From NCBI GenBank assembly GCA_005502925.1, contig SCPD01000009.1, positions 62,001 to 126,000 on the forward strand: 64,000 nt of DNA. The letters are read 5' to 3'. Both the position numbers and the translations under genes were made by a program. Below, piece by piece: positions 11,667-20,197 of the stretch (position 1 is the stretch's first letter; each line of letters starts with the position of its first letter). Below the pieces are notes generated by a model that was given only the letters and a program-made list of their open reading frames with translations, was not told where the DNA came from and ran no database searches. This stretch comes from Rhizobiales bacterium Y(2018). Its GTDB lineage: Bacteria > Pseudomonadota > Alphaproteobacteria > Rhizobiales > Aestuariivirgaceae.

Positions 11667-11730
11667 AGCATGATGAGTTTGTCCCGGCTCATCGAAGGTC
11701 CTGCTTCACCATCTTCGCTCTATCCTGATG

Positions 11731-11770
11731 GATGCTTCGAGGCTCGCTGCGCTCGCACCTCAGCATGAGG
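11731..11770. repeat. Dispersed rhizobial-type palindromic element
   Basis: This 40-base stretch (starting GATGCTTCGAGGCTCG and ending CAGCATGAGG) contains nested inverted repeats and matches, from memory, a palindrome that is very common between genes in Bradyrhizobium and related genomes. It occupies the 115-base gap between two glycosyltransferase genes and ends 11 bases before the second ATG, so it lies in the 5' untranslated region of that gene. Confidence 0.55.
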
Positions 11771-11781
11771 GGCATTGAGAG

Positions 11782-13017
11782 ATGACGAAGATCGTCATTG
11801 TGCTCAAGGGGTATCCGCGTTTGTCGGAGACCTTCATCGCCCAGGAATTGCTTGGGCTCGAGCGCGTCGGCCATGAGCTTTATCTCGTCTCGATGCGCCA
11901 TCCGACCGACAAGAAGCGCCATCCCGTCCATGACGAGATCAAGGCGCCGGTGCGCTATCTGCCGGAATATCTCCATGACGAGCCCTGGCGCGTCATCCGC
12001 TCGTGGTGGAAGGCGCGGCGCCTGCCGCATTACAAGCGCCTGCGCAAAGTCTTCCTCGCCGATCTCAAGCTCGATCCGACGCGCAATCGCTGGCGCCGCT
12101 TCGGCCAGGCCTTGGTGCTCGCCGCCGAGTTTCCCGAGGATGCCGACTGGCTCCATGCGCATTTCATTCACACGCCGGGCTCGGTCACGCTCTATGCGAG
12201 CCTGATCCTCGATACCGGTTGGAGCTGCTCGGCGCATGCCAAGGACATCTGGACGTCGCCCGACTGGGACTTGCGCGCCAAGCTCGGCCAGGCACGCTTC
12301 GTGGTGACCTGCACCAAAGCCGGCTTCGACAAGCTCCAAAGTCTCAGCCCCGATCCGGCGCGCGTCCACTTGAGCTATCACGGCCTCGATCTCTCCCGCT
12401 TCGCATCCTTCGAAGGCACCCGCCCGGCGCGTGATGGCAGGGATGCGCAAGATCCGGTTCTGCTTCTCAGCGTCGGCCGGGCGGTCGAGAAGAAGGGCTA
12501 TGACATCCTGCTCGCCGCTCTGGCGCTTCTGCCGAATACTCTCGCCTGGCGTTTCGTCCATATCGGCGGCGGCGAAGAATTGAGCAAGCTCAAGGCGCAG
12601 GCCGAGACATTGGGACTTACCTCGCGCATCACCTGGCTCGGCTCGCGGGCGCAGGAGGAGGTGCTGGCAAAATATCGCGAGAGCGATCTCTTCGTGCTGC
12701 CCTGCCGCATCGCCAGCGACGGCGACCGCGACGGCCTGCCCAATGTCCTGGTCGAGGCGTCGAGCCAGGGGCTCGCCTGCATATCGACGACGGTCTCCGG
12801 AGTGCCGGAACTTCTGAGCGATGGCGTCAACGGCCTCCTGATTCCACCCGAGGACGCCCAAGCTTTGAGCGCCGCTTTGGCCCGCGCGATCGCAGATCCG
12901 GAATTGCGCCTGAGGCTCGGGGCCGCGGCGGAGACGCGCGTGCGCGCGAATTTCGATCACAAGAGCAGCATAGAAGAGCTCACCCGGCTCTTCCGCACAG
13001 CGCGGGGCCATTCATGA
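11782..13017 (+). CDS. GT4-family glycosyltransferase
   Basis: This 411-residue protein has the GT-B layout of family 4. The N-terminal acceptor domain includes WLHAHFIHTPGSVT near residue 127. The C-terminal domain includes LLSVGRAVEKKGYDILL, the donor loop RIASDGDRDGLPNVLVEA with the EX7E-type acidic pair, and GVPELLSDGVNGLLIPPED. It transfers a sugar from a nucleotide-sugar donor, most likely in surface polysaccharide assembly given its neighbours. Its stop overlaps the start of the next glycosyltransferase by four bases, so the two are translationally coupled. Confidence 0.9.
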   Translation: MTKIVIVLKGYPRLSETFIAQELLGLERVGHELYLVSMRHPTDKKRHPVHDEIKAPVRYLPEYLHDEPWRVIRSWWKARRLPHYKRLRKVFLADLKLDPTRNRWRRFGQALVLAAEFPEDADWLHAHFIHTPGSVTLYASLILDTGWSCSAHAKDIWTSPDWDLRAKLGQARFVVTCTKAGFDKLQSLSPDPARVHLSYHGLDLSRFASFEGTRPARDGRDAQDPVLLLSVGRAVEKKGYDILLAALALLPNTLAWRFVHIGGGEELSKLKAQAETLGLTSRITWLGSRAQEEVLAKYRESDLFVLPCRIASDGDRDGLPNVLVEASSQGLACISTTVSGVPELLSDGVNGLLIPPEDAQALSAALARAIADPELRLRLGAAAETRVRANFDHKSSIEELTRLFRTARGHS

Positions 13018-14144
13018 AGGCGCTCGTCTATGTGCAGCACCTTCTCGGCATCGGCCATCTGGCGCGGGTCAGCCGGATCGCGGCGGCGCTCGCCAAAGCG
13101 GGCGCCGACGTCACCCTGGTGAGCGGCGGCGCCGTTGTCTCAGGCTTCCCACCGCAGGGCGTCAAGCTCGTCCAACTGCCCGCCATCCGCGCGCGCGACA
13201 TGTCCTTCTCGGCGCTCATCGACGATGACGGCAACACCATCGATGACGTCTTCAAGGCGAACCGGCGTGACCGGCTCATCCAGGCCTTCGACGCGGTGCA
13301 GCCGGATGTCCTCATCATCGAGGCCTTTCCCTTCGGCCGGCGGCAGATGCGGTTCGAATTGCTGCCGCTGCTGACGCATGCGCGCGCAACGGCCAGGCCG
13401 CCGCTCATCGCCAGCTCGGTGCGCGACATATTGCAGGAGAACCGCAAAGCCGGGCGCGCCGAGGAAACGCTTACCACGTTGCGTAACTTCTTCGACTTCG
13501 TGCTCGTCCATGGCGATCCTCAATTCGCACGCCTCGAGGAGACTTTCCCGCTGGCCGGCGAGATCGCCGACCGCATCGTCTATACGGGGCTCGTGGCGGG
13601 GGAGGCGGCGACGTCGCCCGACCGTTTCGACGTGGTGGTCTCGGCCGGGGGCGGCGTGGTCGGCCGCAAGCTCATCGACGCGGCGCTTGCGGCGGCACCT
13701 GGCCTTCTCGGCCGCTGGCCGCGCTGGTGCATCCTCACCGGACCCAACTTCCCTGCGGCCGAACGGGCCACACTCCAGGCCAGCCTGCCGGCCGGTGTCG
13801 TCCTCGAGACTTTCCGGGCCGATTTTCCGGGCCTTCTTGCCAACGCACGGTTGTCCGTCTCGCAGGCCGGCTACAATACGGTCTGCGACATATTACGGGC
13901 CGGCTGCCCTGCGGTCCTCATTCCCTTCGCGGAAGGCGGTGAAACCGAGCAAAGCGACCGTGCCCGGCGCCTGGCGACGCTCGGGCTCGCGGCCGTGGTG
14001 GCGGAAGACCGCCTCACGCCCGGGAGCCTGGCGGACGCCATGGCGGCGGCGCCGGCTCCCCGCGGCCTCACGCTCAATCTCGACGGCGCAGCCGAGACGG
14101 CGCGTATCCTCGAACAACTGCTGGAGCGCTGCGGGGGCTCATAA
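13014..14144 (+). CDS. MurG-like glycosyltransferase, second of two
   Basis: This 376-residue GT-B protein is related to the gene at 10449: GIGHLARVSRIAAAL (residues 12-26), VVVSAGGGVVGRKL in the donor domain, and VSQAGYNTVCDILRAGCPAVL, the MurG-like UDP-sugar contact region. It is cytoplasmic with no membrane segment. The ATG overlaps the GT4 stop by four bases. Having two MurG-like transferases around a GT4 suggests three successive glycosyl transfers on one lipid-linked or polymer acceptor, but the product is unknown. Confidence 0.83.
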   Translation: MKALVYVQHLLGIGHLARVSRIAAALAKAGADVTLVSGGAVVSGFPPQGVKLVQLPAIRARDMSFSALIDDDGNTIDDVFKANRRDRLIQAFDAVQPDVLIIEAFPFGRRQMRFELLPLLTHARATARPPLIASSVRDILQENRKAGRAEETLTTLRNFFDFVLVHGDPQFARLEETFPLAGEIADRIVYTGLVAGEAATSPDRFDVVVSAGGGVVGRKLIDAALAAAPGLLGRWPRWCILTGPNFPAAERATLQASLPAGVVLETFRADFPGLLANARLSVSQAGYNTVCDILRAGCPAVLIPFAEGGETEQSDRARRLATLGLAAVVAEDRLTPGSLADAMAAAPAPRGLTLNLDGAAETARILEQLLERCGGS

Positions 14145-14154
14145 GATCACGCCG

Positions 14155-14224
14155 GCGCTCTATTTCCTTGTTTTGCGCATCGGTTTATCCGAAAACCGCT
14201 TCGCACTTTTCGGACCGATGCTCC
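14155..14224. repeat. Dispersed palindromic repeat, family A copy 1
   Basis: The core is GCATCGGTTTATCCGAAAAC followed by a complementary arm (TTTTCGGACCGATGC), giving an interrupted hairpin. The same flanking words (TTCCTTGTTTTG, GCATCGG, TTATCC, CGATGCTCC) recur at 53977-54026, and the core recurs at 45412-45454. It fills most of the gap between the glycosyltransferases and the exporter operon and may end the upstream transcript. Confidence 0.65.
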
Positions 14225-14385
14225 GGCTTCGCGGCCTTTGCCGTGAAGAACCGGCTTAACCTTGATTCCAATGGATTTTCGGCAGTAGCCGGGACGGAAC
14301 CGATTTTGTATGCTGGGGCGAGCGGTCATGTATAAAACAGTTTCATCATCCCATCGGCTCCCGCCCTTCGAGCGCTTCCTCCTGC

Positions 14386-17115
14386 ATGGATAAGAATCTC
14401 GCCAAATATATCTGGAGGCATACGAGCCGGCATCAGATCTGGATTCTGTTCATCATCCTCCTGTCGATGCCGACCTATTTCCTCTCGCTCGACCTGCCGA
14501 AACAGATCGTCAACGGGCCGATCCAAGGCGACGGCTTCAGCACGCCCGATGCGAAGGAAGTCTTCCTGCGGCTGGTGATCGACCTGCCGGACTGGCTCTC
14601 GAAAGCCCAGCCCTACGTCCTGTTCGAGGGCTTCAGCCTCGAGCGGCTGCAGATGCTGATGGCGCTGTCGGGCGCCTTTCTCGTTCTCGTCATCATCAAC
14701 GGCCTGTTCAAGCTCTATATCAATACCTTCAAGGGCCGGCTCGGCGAGCGCATGCTGCGCCGCCTGCGCTTTCAGCTCATCGACCGCGTGCTGCGCTTTC
14801 CGCCCAATGTCTTCAAGCGCGTGAAGGCGGCCGAAGTCGCCACCATGGTGAAGGACGAGGTCGAGCCGCTCGGCGGCTTTATCGGCGACGCTTTCGTGCA
14901 GCCGGCCTTTCTCGGCCTCCAGGCGGCGACCGCGCTGTTCTTCATCCTTCTGCAGAATGTCTGGCTTGGCCTCCTCGCGGCCTTCATGGTGGGCATCCAG
15001 GGCGTGGTCATCCCGAAGATGCGCCGCCGCCTCATCCGGCTCGGCAAGGAGCGTCAGCTCACCGCGCGCCAGCTCGCCGGCCGCGTCGGCGAGATCGTCG
15101 AAGGCATTTCCTCGATCCATGTCCACGATACGTCGAACTACGAGCGCGCCGATGTCGCCGAGCGGCTCGGTCGCATCTTCAAGATCCGCTACGACCTCTA
15201 TCAGTGGAAATTCTTCGTCAAATTCCTCAACAATTTCCTCGCCCAGGTCACGCCTTTCCTGTTCTACGCGATCGGCGGCTATCTGGCGTTGCGCGGGCAG
15301 CTCGACATCGGTCAGCTCATCGCGGTGATCTCGGCCTATAAGGACCTGCCGTCGCCGATCAAGGACCTGATCGACTGGGACCAGCAGCGCATCGACGTCC
15401 AGGTCAAATATGCCCAGGTCTATGAGCAGTTCCATGTCGACCAGATCATCGAGCCGGCCATACAGGATGTGACGAGCGGCCCGGTGGCGCCGATCAAGAC
15501 GCCGATCTCCGTCATCAATTTCTCGGCCAGCGACGACAGCGGCGCCAGGCTCCTCGAGAACATCACGCTCGATATGAGGCCCGGCGAGAGCGTCGCCGTC
15601 ATCGGCACGGCAGGCGGCGGCAGCGAGGCCCTGGCCGACACGCTGGTGCGTCTGGTGTGGCCGGAGCAGGGGCGCGTCAGCATCAATGGCGAAGATCTGC
15701 TTTTTCTTCCGGAAGCGTTCACCGGGCGGCGCACCGCCTATGCCTCTGGCGATGCTTTCCTGTTCCAAGGCACCATCTACGACAATCTGACCTATGTGCT
15801 GAAGCATTATCCGGTGCGCGAGCGCGTCTATGAGGGCGCGGCGCTGGCCCATCGCGACTGGGAAAAGACGGAAGCGCGCAACGCCGGCAATCCCGATCAC
15901 GATCTGCATGGCGACTGGATCGACTATGCGACGATCGGCGTCGACGGGCCGGATGAGCTGTTCACGGCCATGGAGCAGACGCTCGAGGCCGTACAATTCT
16001 CGGACGATGTTTTCGATCTGGGCCTCAGGGCATCTGTCAACGAGAAGGTCCATCCGGCAATCCCCGAGCATGTCGTCGCGGCGCGCAAGGCGCTCAGGAC
16101 ACGGCTCGAGGAAGAGAACTTGGCGAGCCTCGTCACCTCCTTCGATGCGGCGCTCTACAATGCCGAGGCGACGGTCGCGGAGAATCTGCTGTTCGGCACG
16201 CCGGTGGGGCCTGAGCTTTCCAACACGAACCTGGCATCCAACGCCTATTTCCGCTCGGTGCTGGCGCAAGCAGGGCTCGATGAGGCGCTCTACCGGATGG
16301 GCGTCGAGATCGCCCGCAACGCCGTCGAGCTGTTCCGCGACCTGCCGCCCGACCACCCGTTCTTCCAGCAACTGGGCTTCATGACCGCGGACGAGATCCC
16401 CGACTACCAGGCGCTGCTGCAAAGGCTGCAGGACAAGCCCTTCGCGCAAGTCGCCGAGGCCGACGGCAAGCGGATGATGAAACTCGCCTTCTCCTATGTC
16501 GAGCCGCGCTATCGCTTCGGCCTTCTCGATCAGGAGATGATGGATCGCATCGTGGCGGCGCGCGCCGCCTTCCATGACAATCTGCCGGAGAGCCTCAAGG
16601 GCACGATCGAGCCTTACGATGCCGAAGGCTACAACAAATCCGCCAGCATTCTGGATAATGTGCTGTTCGGTCGCATCGGCCATCGCCATGCCGACGCCGC
16701 CGACCGCATTCGCGCCATCGTGCGCTCGGTCCTCGACGATCTCGATGTCAGTAGAGATGTGGTGAGGGTCGGTTTGGAGTTCAATGTGGGCGTCGGCGGC
16801 CGCCGCCTCACCTCGGTGCAGCGCCAGAAGCTGCATGTCGCCCGCGCTTTGCTGAAGCGCGGCGATTTCATCATTCTCAACAAGGCGTTATCCTCGGTCG
16901 AGCAGCGCACCCAGGAACAGCTGGTGCGCTCGGTGCTGGGCGAGGCGGCGCGCGACGGGCGCAAGCCGGCGGTCATCTGGGTGCTGAGCAATCCAAATCT
17001 CGCCCGGCTGTTCGACCGGGTGGTGGTGCTCGACCGGGGGACCGCGGTCGAGGATGGGAATTACGACCAGCTGATGGCTCGAAAGGGCGTATTCGCCGGG
17101 CTTCTGGCGTCGTAA
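14386..17115 (+). CDS. ABC exporter-like protein with catalytically degenerate ATPase domain
   Basis: The 909-residue protein has a type IV (ABCB-like) transmembrane domain (about 1-345) and an NBD-like region (about 372-909). Every catalytic motif is altered. Walker A is GTAGGGSE (407-414) with no lysine. The Q-loop position reads ASGDAFLF. The signature is LTSVQ (808-812). Walker B is FIILNK (828-833) instead of LDE. The switch histidine position reads LSNP (867-870). Between the Q-loop area and signature there are about 300 extra residues that repeat a TIxxNLLFG-like motif (463-470, 596-604, 754-762). It cannot be a normal ATPase by known rules. It heads an operon with a cNMP-binding protein 32 bases downstream. 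Confidence 0.85.
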   Translation: MDKNLAKYIWRHTSRHQIWILFIILLSMPTYFLSLDLPKQIVNGPIQGDGFSTPDAKEVFLRLVIDLPDWLSKAQPYVLFEGFSLERLQMLMALSGAFLVLVIINGLFKLYINTFKGRLGERMLRRLRFQLIDRVLRFPPNVFKRVKAAEVATMVKDEVEPLGGFIGDAFVQPAFLGLQAATALFFILLQNVWLGLLAAFMVGIQGVVIPKMRRRLIRLGKERQLTARQLAGRVGEIVEGISSIHVHDTSNYERADVAERLGRIFKIRYDLYQWKFFVKFLNNFLAQVTPFLFYAIGGYLALRGQLDIGQLIAVISAYKDLPSPIKDLIDWDQQRIDVQVKYAQVYEQFHVDQIIEPAIQDVTSGPVAPIKTPISVINFSASDDSGARLLENITLDMRPGESVAVIGTAGGGSEALADTLVRLVWPEQGRVSINGEDLLFLPEAFTGRRTAYASGDAFLFQGTIYDNLTYVLKHYPVRERVYEGAALAHRDWEKTEARNAGNPDHDLHGDWIDYATIGVDGPDELFTAMEQTLEAVQFSDDVFDLGLRASVNEKVHPAIPEHVVAARKALRTRLEEENLASLVTSFDAALYNAEATVAENLLFGTPVGPELSNTNLASNAYFRSVLAQAGLDEALYRMGVEIARNAVELFRDLPPDHPFFQQLGFMTADEIPDYQALLQRLQDKPFAQVAEADGKRMMKLAFSYVEPRYRFGLLDQEMMDRIVAARAAFHDNLPESLKGTIEPYDAEGYNKSASILDNVLFGRIGHRHADAADRIRAIVRSVLDDLDVSRDVVRVGLEFNVGVGGRRLTSVQRQKLHVARALLKRGDFIILNKALSSVEQRTQEQLVRSVLGEAARDGRKPAVIWVLSNPNLARLFDRVVVLDRGTAVEDGNYDQLMARKGVFAGLLAS

Positions 17116-17147
17116 TATGGATGGAGTGGAAATGGGAGTGATGAGAC

Positions 17148-17612
17148 ATGCAGCTCAAGGATGAAGTGGAGCTGTTGCGGCGCGTGCCGCTCTTCTCGAA
17201 TGTCGCGCCGGCCAAGCTCAAGCTTCTGGCCTTCACGTCGGATCGCGTCAATTTCGACCAGGGCCAGACGCTGTTCAAGCAAGGCGATCCGGGCGACGCC
17301 GCCTATGTGGTGCTGTCGGGTTCGGCCGATGTTCTGGTCAATTCGCAAAGCGGCGAGATCAAGGTGGCGACGCTCGAACCCAATTCGATCGTCGGTGAGA
17401 TCGCCATTCTTTGCGACGTGTCGCGCACCGCAACCGTCAAAGCCAATGCGCCGCTCGAGACGCTGCGCATCCGCAAGGATCATTTCCTCAGATTGCTGGC
17501 GGAATTTCCGGAAATGGCCGTCGAGATCATGCGGGTGCTCGCCGATCGCCTGAGCCATACGACCGCCGAGCTCAGCGAAGCGCGCAGCGATCTCCGGCGA
17601 AAAGCGAATTAG
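17148..17612 (+). CDS. Stand-alone cyclic-nucleotide-binding protein
   Basis: This 154-residue protein is one CAP-type cyclic-nucleotide-binding domain. The phosphate-binding cassette is well kept: VGEIAILCDVSRTATV (about residues 84-99) has the Glu that binds the ribose and the Arg that binds the cyclic phosphate. The C-terminus is a charged helix (RLSHTTAELSEARSDLRRK), and no helix-turn-helix follows, so it is not a Crp-type transcription factor. It probably senses cAMP or cGMP made by the cyclase 18 bases downstream and acts on a partner protein, with the exporter-like protein upstream as the obvious candidate. A GGGAG ribosome site precedes the ATG. Confidence 0.9.
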   Translation: MQLKDEVELLRRVPLFSNVAPAKLKLLAFTSDRVNFDQGQTLFKQGDPGDAAYVVLSGSADVLVNSQSGEIKVATLEPNSIVGEIAILCDVSRTATVKANAPLETLRIRKDHFLRLLAEFPEMAVEIMRVLADRLSHTTAELSEARSDLRRKAN

Positions 17613-17630
17613 AGCGCCGGGAGGTTCGGG

Positions 17631-19325
17631 ATGACCGCTCCCGATGCCGCCTTGCCGTACAAGCCCGTGTTCCGCGTGACACTGCGCCAGCTGCGGCTGG
17701 CGACCGGCCTCGTGCTCTTTGCTTTCGCAACGACGCATTTCCTCAATCACGCCGTCGGCCTGGTGTCGATCGAGACGATGGAGGAAGTGCGCTCCTGGCG
17801 CATCGCCGTCACCCGCAGCGTTCCCGGCACGGCCATCCTGCTCATCTCGTTCCTCGTCCATTTCGTGCTCGGGATCGTGGTGTTCATCCGGCGCCGCAGC
17901 CTGAAGATCAGCCCGCATGAATGGGTGCAACTCGGTTTCGGCCTGCTCATCCCGCTGCTGCTGATCCGCCATGTCACCGCGACGCGCGGCGCCCACATCT
18001 ATGCCGGTGTCGATGACAATTACTTTTATGCATTGTGGGCCATGTGGCCGGCCGAGGCCTGGCGGCAGGCGGCGCTGATGACGCTGGTCTGGGTGCACGG
18101 GCTCATCGGCCTGCATCACTGGCTGGAATTCAAGCCGTGGTACCGTCGGCTGAAATGGCTTTGGGTGGTGCTCGCGACATTGATTCCGACGCTCGCCTTT
18201 GCCGGCTTCACCTCGGCCGGGCGCGCCATCCGTTTTGAGACGGATTTCCAGCCGCCGATGACCCAGGAGCAGTTCGATTTCCTGCATGGGCTGCTCGATT
18301 ACGAATTCTACGGTTATCTGGGACTGCTCGCTGTGATCGTGGCGGCGCGCCTCGGCCTCGGATTGCTCGACCGCTACCGGCACACGATCGCCATCACCTA
18401 TACCGGCGGGCAACGCGTGTCGGCGCGCCGGGGTCTTTCCATTCTGGAAATCAGCCGCCTCAACAACATACCGCATGCCTCGGTCTGTGGCGGACGCGCC
18501 CGCTGCTCCACCTGCCGGATCCGCGTGATCGAAGGTCCGGGGGATCAGCCGCCGGTCGATGCCAATGAGCAGAAAGTGCTGAAGCGGGTGGGCGCCCCCA
18601 CCAATGTCCGGCTCGCCTGCCAATTCCGGCCGGAGACCGACCTCACCATCACGACGCTCCTGCCGGCGGTGACGGCCGATACAGTGAATGGACTCGTCGA
18701 TAAATATTTCTGGGGCGTGGAGCAGGAGGTCACCGTCATGTTCTGCGACCTCAGGGGCTTCACCAGATTGTCGCAGCAGCGTCTCTCCTATGACGTTGTG
18801 TTCCTTCTCAACCAGTATCTGGGCCGCATGAGCGAGGTCATCATCGATACCGGGGGCTATGTCGACAAATTCATGGGGGACGGGATCATGGCGATCTTCG
18901 GCATGGACAAGAGCGGCAAGGCCGGCGCCCGGGACGCGCTCGCGGCGGTGCGCGCCATGGGCGGGGTGCTCGACGCCCTCAATCAAAGCCTGCATGACGA
19001 AATGCGCGGCATGCTCGAAATGGGCATCGGGCTTCATTCGGGGACGGCCATTCTCGGCCGCATCGGGGCAGCCGGCAGAGGCTCGGCGGCGCTGGGCGTC
19101 ACCGCGCTCGGTGATACGGTAAATACGGCAAGCCGGCTGGAGGGCGCCTGCAAGGAGCTCAACATGCAGGCCATCATCTCCAGGGCGGTCCTCGACAAGG
19201 CGGAAGCCGAATTTGGCGGGCTCGAGACCCAGAGCATCGAGATCAGGGGGAGGGCCGGGGCGCTCGACGTGGTCATGGTGAAGCGGGCGACGCAATTGCC
19301 CGCTTTAGAGTCGCCTAAGCCGTAG
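17631..19325 (+). CDS. Membrane adenylate cyclase with 2Fe-2S ferredoxin domain (CyaC-like)
   Basis: The 564-residue protein has three parts. Residues 20-247 hold about six membrane helices with several helix histidines (H36, H40, H77, H114, H156, H162), like the diheme cytochrome b anchor of succinate dehydrogenase. Residues 251-345 form a plant-type ferredoxin with C286, C292, C295 and C330. Residues 365-545 form a class III cyclase with metal ligands D373 and D417, adenine-selecting K413 and T491 (the Lys/Thr pair of class IIIb), and N498/R502. From memory, Sinorhizobium meliloti CyaC is a quinone-responsive relative. It should convert ATP to cAMP under redox control. A GGGAGG site lies before the ATG. 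Confidence 0.92.
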   Translation: MTAPDAALPYKPVFRVTLRQLRLATGLVLFAFATTHFLNHAVGLVSIETMEEVRSWRIAVTRSVPGTAILLISFLVHFVLGIVVFIRRRSLKISPHEWVQLGFGLLIPLLLIRHVTATRGAHIYAGVDDNYFYALWAMWPAEAWRQAALMTLVWVHGLIGLHHWLEFKPWYRRLKWLWVVLATLIPTLAFAGFTSAGRAIRFETDFQPPMTQEQFDFLHGLLDYEFYGYLGLLAVIVAARLGLGLLDRYRHTIAITYTGGQRVSARRGLSILEISRLNNIPHASVCGGRARCSTCRIRVIEGPGDQPPVDANEQKVLKRVGAPTNVRLACQFRPETDLTITTLLPAVTADTVNGLVDKYFWGVEQEVTVMFCDLRGFTRLSQQRLSYDVVFLLNQYLGRMSEVIIDTGGYVDKFMGDGIMAIFGMDKSGKAGARDALAAVRAMGGVLDALNQSLHDEMRGMLEMGIGLHSGTAILGRIGAAGRGSAALGVTALGDTVNTASRLEGACKELNMQAIISRAVLDKAEAEFGGLETQSIEIRGRAGALDVVMVKRATQLPALESPKP

Positions 19326-19363
19326 AACATGCTACGATAACGCCTGAGCGAGGGTTCAAGTCG

Positions 19364-20197
19364 TTGAAAGAAAAGAGTGAATTCACAGTAAAGTTTTGGG
19401 GCTCCAGAGGCAGCATTCCGGTGTCGGGACCGGAAGTCGTGCGCTATGGCGGTGATTCGTCGTGCGTCGAGATGCGCTGCGGCGAGCATATTTTGATGTT
19501 CGACGCGGGGTCAGGCCTCAAGCGCGCCGGCCAGGAGCTGGAGCGCGAGGGCGTCGAGCGCCTCGACATGTTTTTCTCGCACTGCCATTGGGATCACATC
19601 TTCGGCATTCCCTTCTTCATGCCGTTCTATCGCGGCAGCAACCAGATCCGTATCTGGTCGGGCCATCTCGCCGGGGTGATGACCACGCATGAGATGATTT
19701 CCGGAATCATGAAGGCGCCCTATTTCCCGATCGCGCCGGAGATCTTCATCGCCGATGTCGACTACAAGGATTTCAAGCCGGGCGATGTGCTGAAGCCCCA
19801 TGCGGGCATCGTGCTGCGCACCGCGAGCCTCAATCATCCCAATGCGGCGGTCGGCTACCGCGTCGAATTCGCGGGCAAGTCCGCCTGCTATATCACCGAC
19901 ACCGAGCATGTGCCGGGCAAGCCCGACCAGAATGTGCTGAAGCTCATCGATCATGCCGATCTCGTCATCTATGACGCGGCCTTCACCGATAAGGAGATGC
20001 CACGCTATCGCGGCTTCGGCCATTCGAGCTGGGAAGAAGGTGTGCGGCTGTGCAAAGCGGCCAAGGCGAAGCAGCTCGCCATCTTCCATCATTCGCCTTT
20101 GCGCAACGACGACGAGCTGGACAAGATCGGTGCCGAGGCGAAAGAGGCTTTCCCCGGCGCCGTCGTGGCAAGCCAGGGGCTAGTGATCACGCTCTGA
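19364..20197 (+). CDS. Metallo-beta-lactamase-fold hydrolase
   Basis: The 277-residue protein begins at a TTG (19364) preceded by CGAGGG, and the frame has no better ATG before the conserved N-terminus WGSRGSIPVSGP. It has the metal motif SHCHWDHIFG (HxHxDH, about residues 70-79), an aspartate block near DTEHVP, and a late histidine in AIFHHSP. The family includes phosphodiesterases such as PhnP-like and class II cyclic-nucleotide phosphodiesterases. Lying 38 bases behind the adenylate cyclase, it could degrade the cyclic nucleotide, but that is inference. Its 3' end overlaps the converging deacetylase gene by 11 bases. Confidence 0.88.
   Translation: MKEKSEFTVKFWGSRGSIPVSGPEVVRYGGDSSCVEMRCGEHILMFDAGSGLKRAGQELEREGVERLDMFFSHCHWDHIFGIPFFMPFYRGSNQIRIWSGHLAGVMTTHEMISGIMKAPYFPIAPEIFIADVDYKDFKPGDVLKPHAGIVLRTASLNHPNAAVGYRVEFAGKSACYITDTEHVPGKPDQNVLKLIDHADLVIYDAAFTDKEMPRYRGFGHSSWEEGVRLCKAAKAKQLAIFHHSPLRNDDELDKIGAEAKEAFPGAVVASQGLVITL

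Noticed and set aside
14326-16836. An 836-codon open frame on the minus strand across the exporter gene
   Set aside because: It is antisense to a protein with clear ABC exporter homology, and its translation is charged, low in hydrophobic order and matches no family. Long antisense frames are expected in GC-rich DNA.
17061-19295. A 744-codon minus-strand frame across the cNMP receptor and cyclase genes
   Set aside because: It runs antisense through two genes with intact catalytic motifs, and its translation is His/Glu/Arg-rich shadow sequence.
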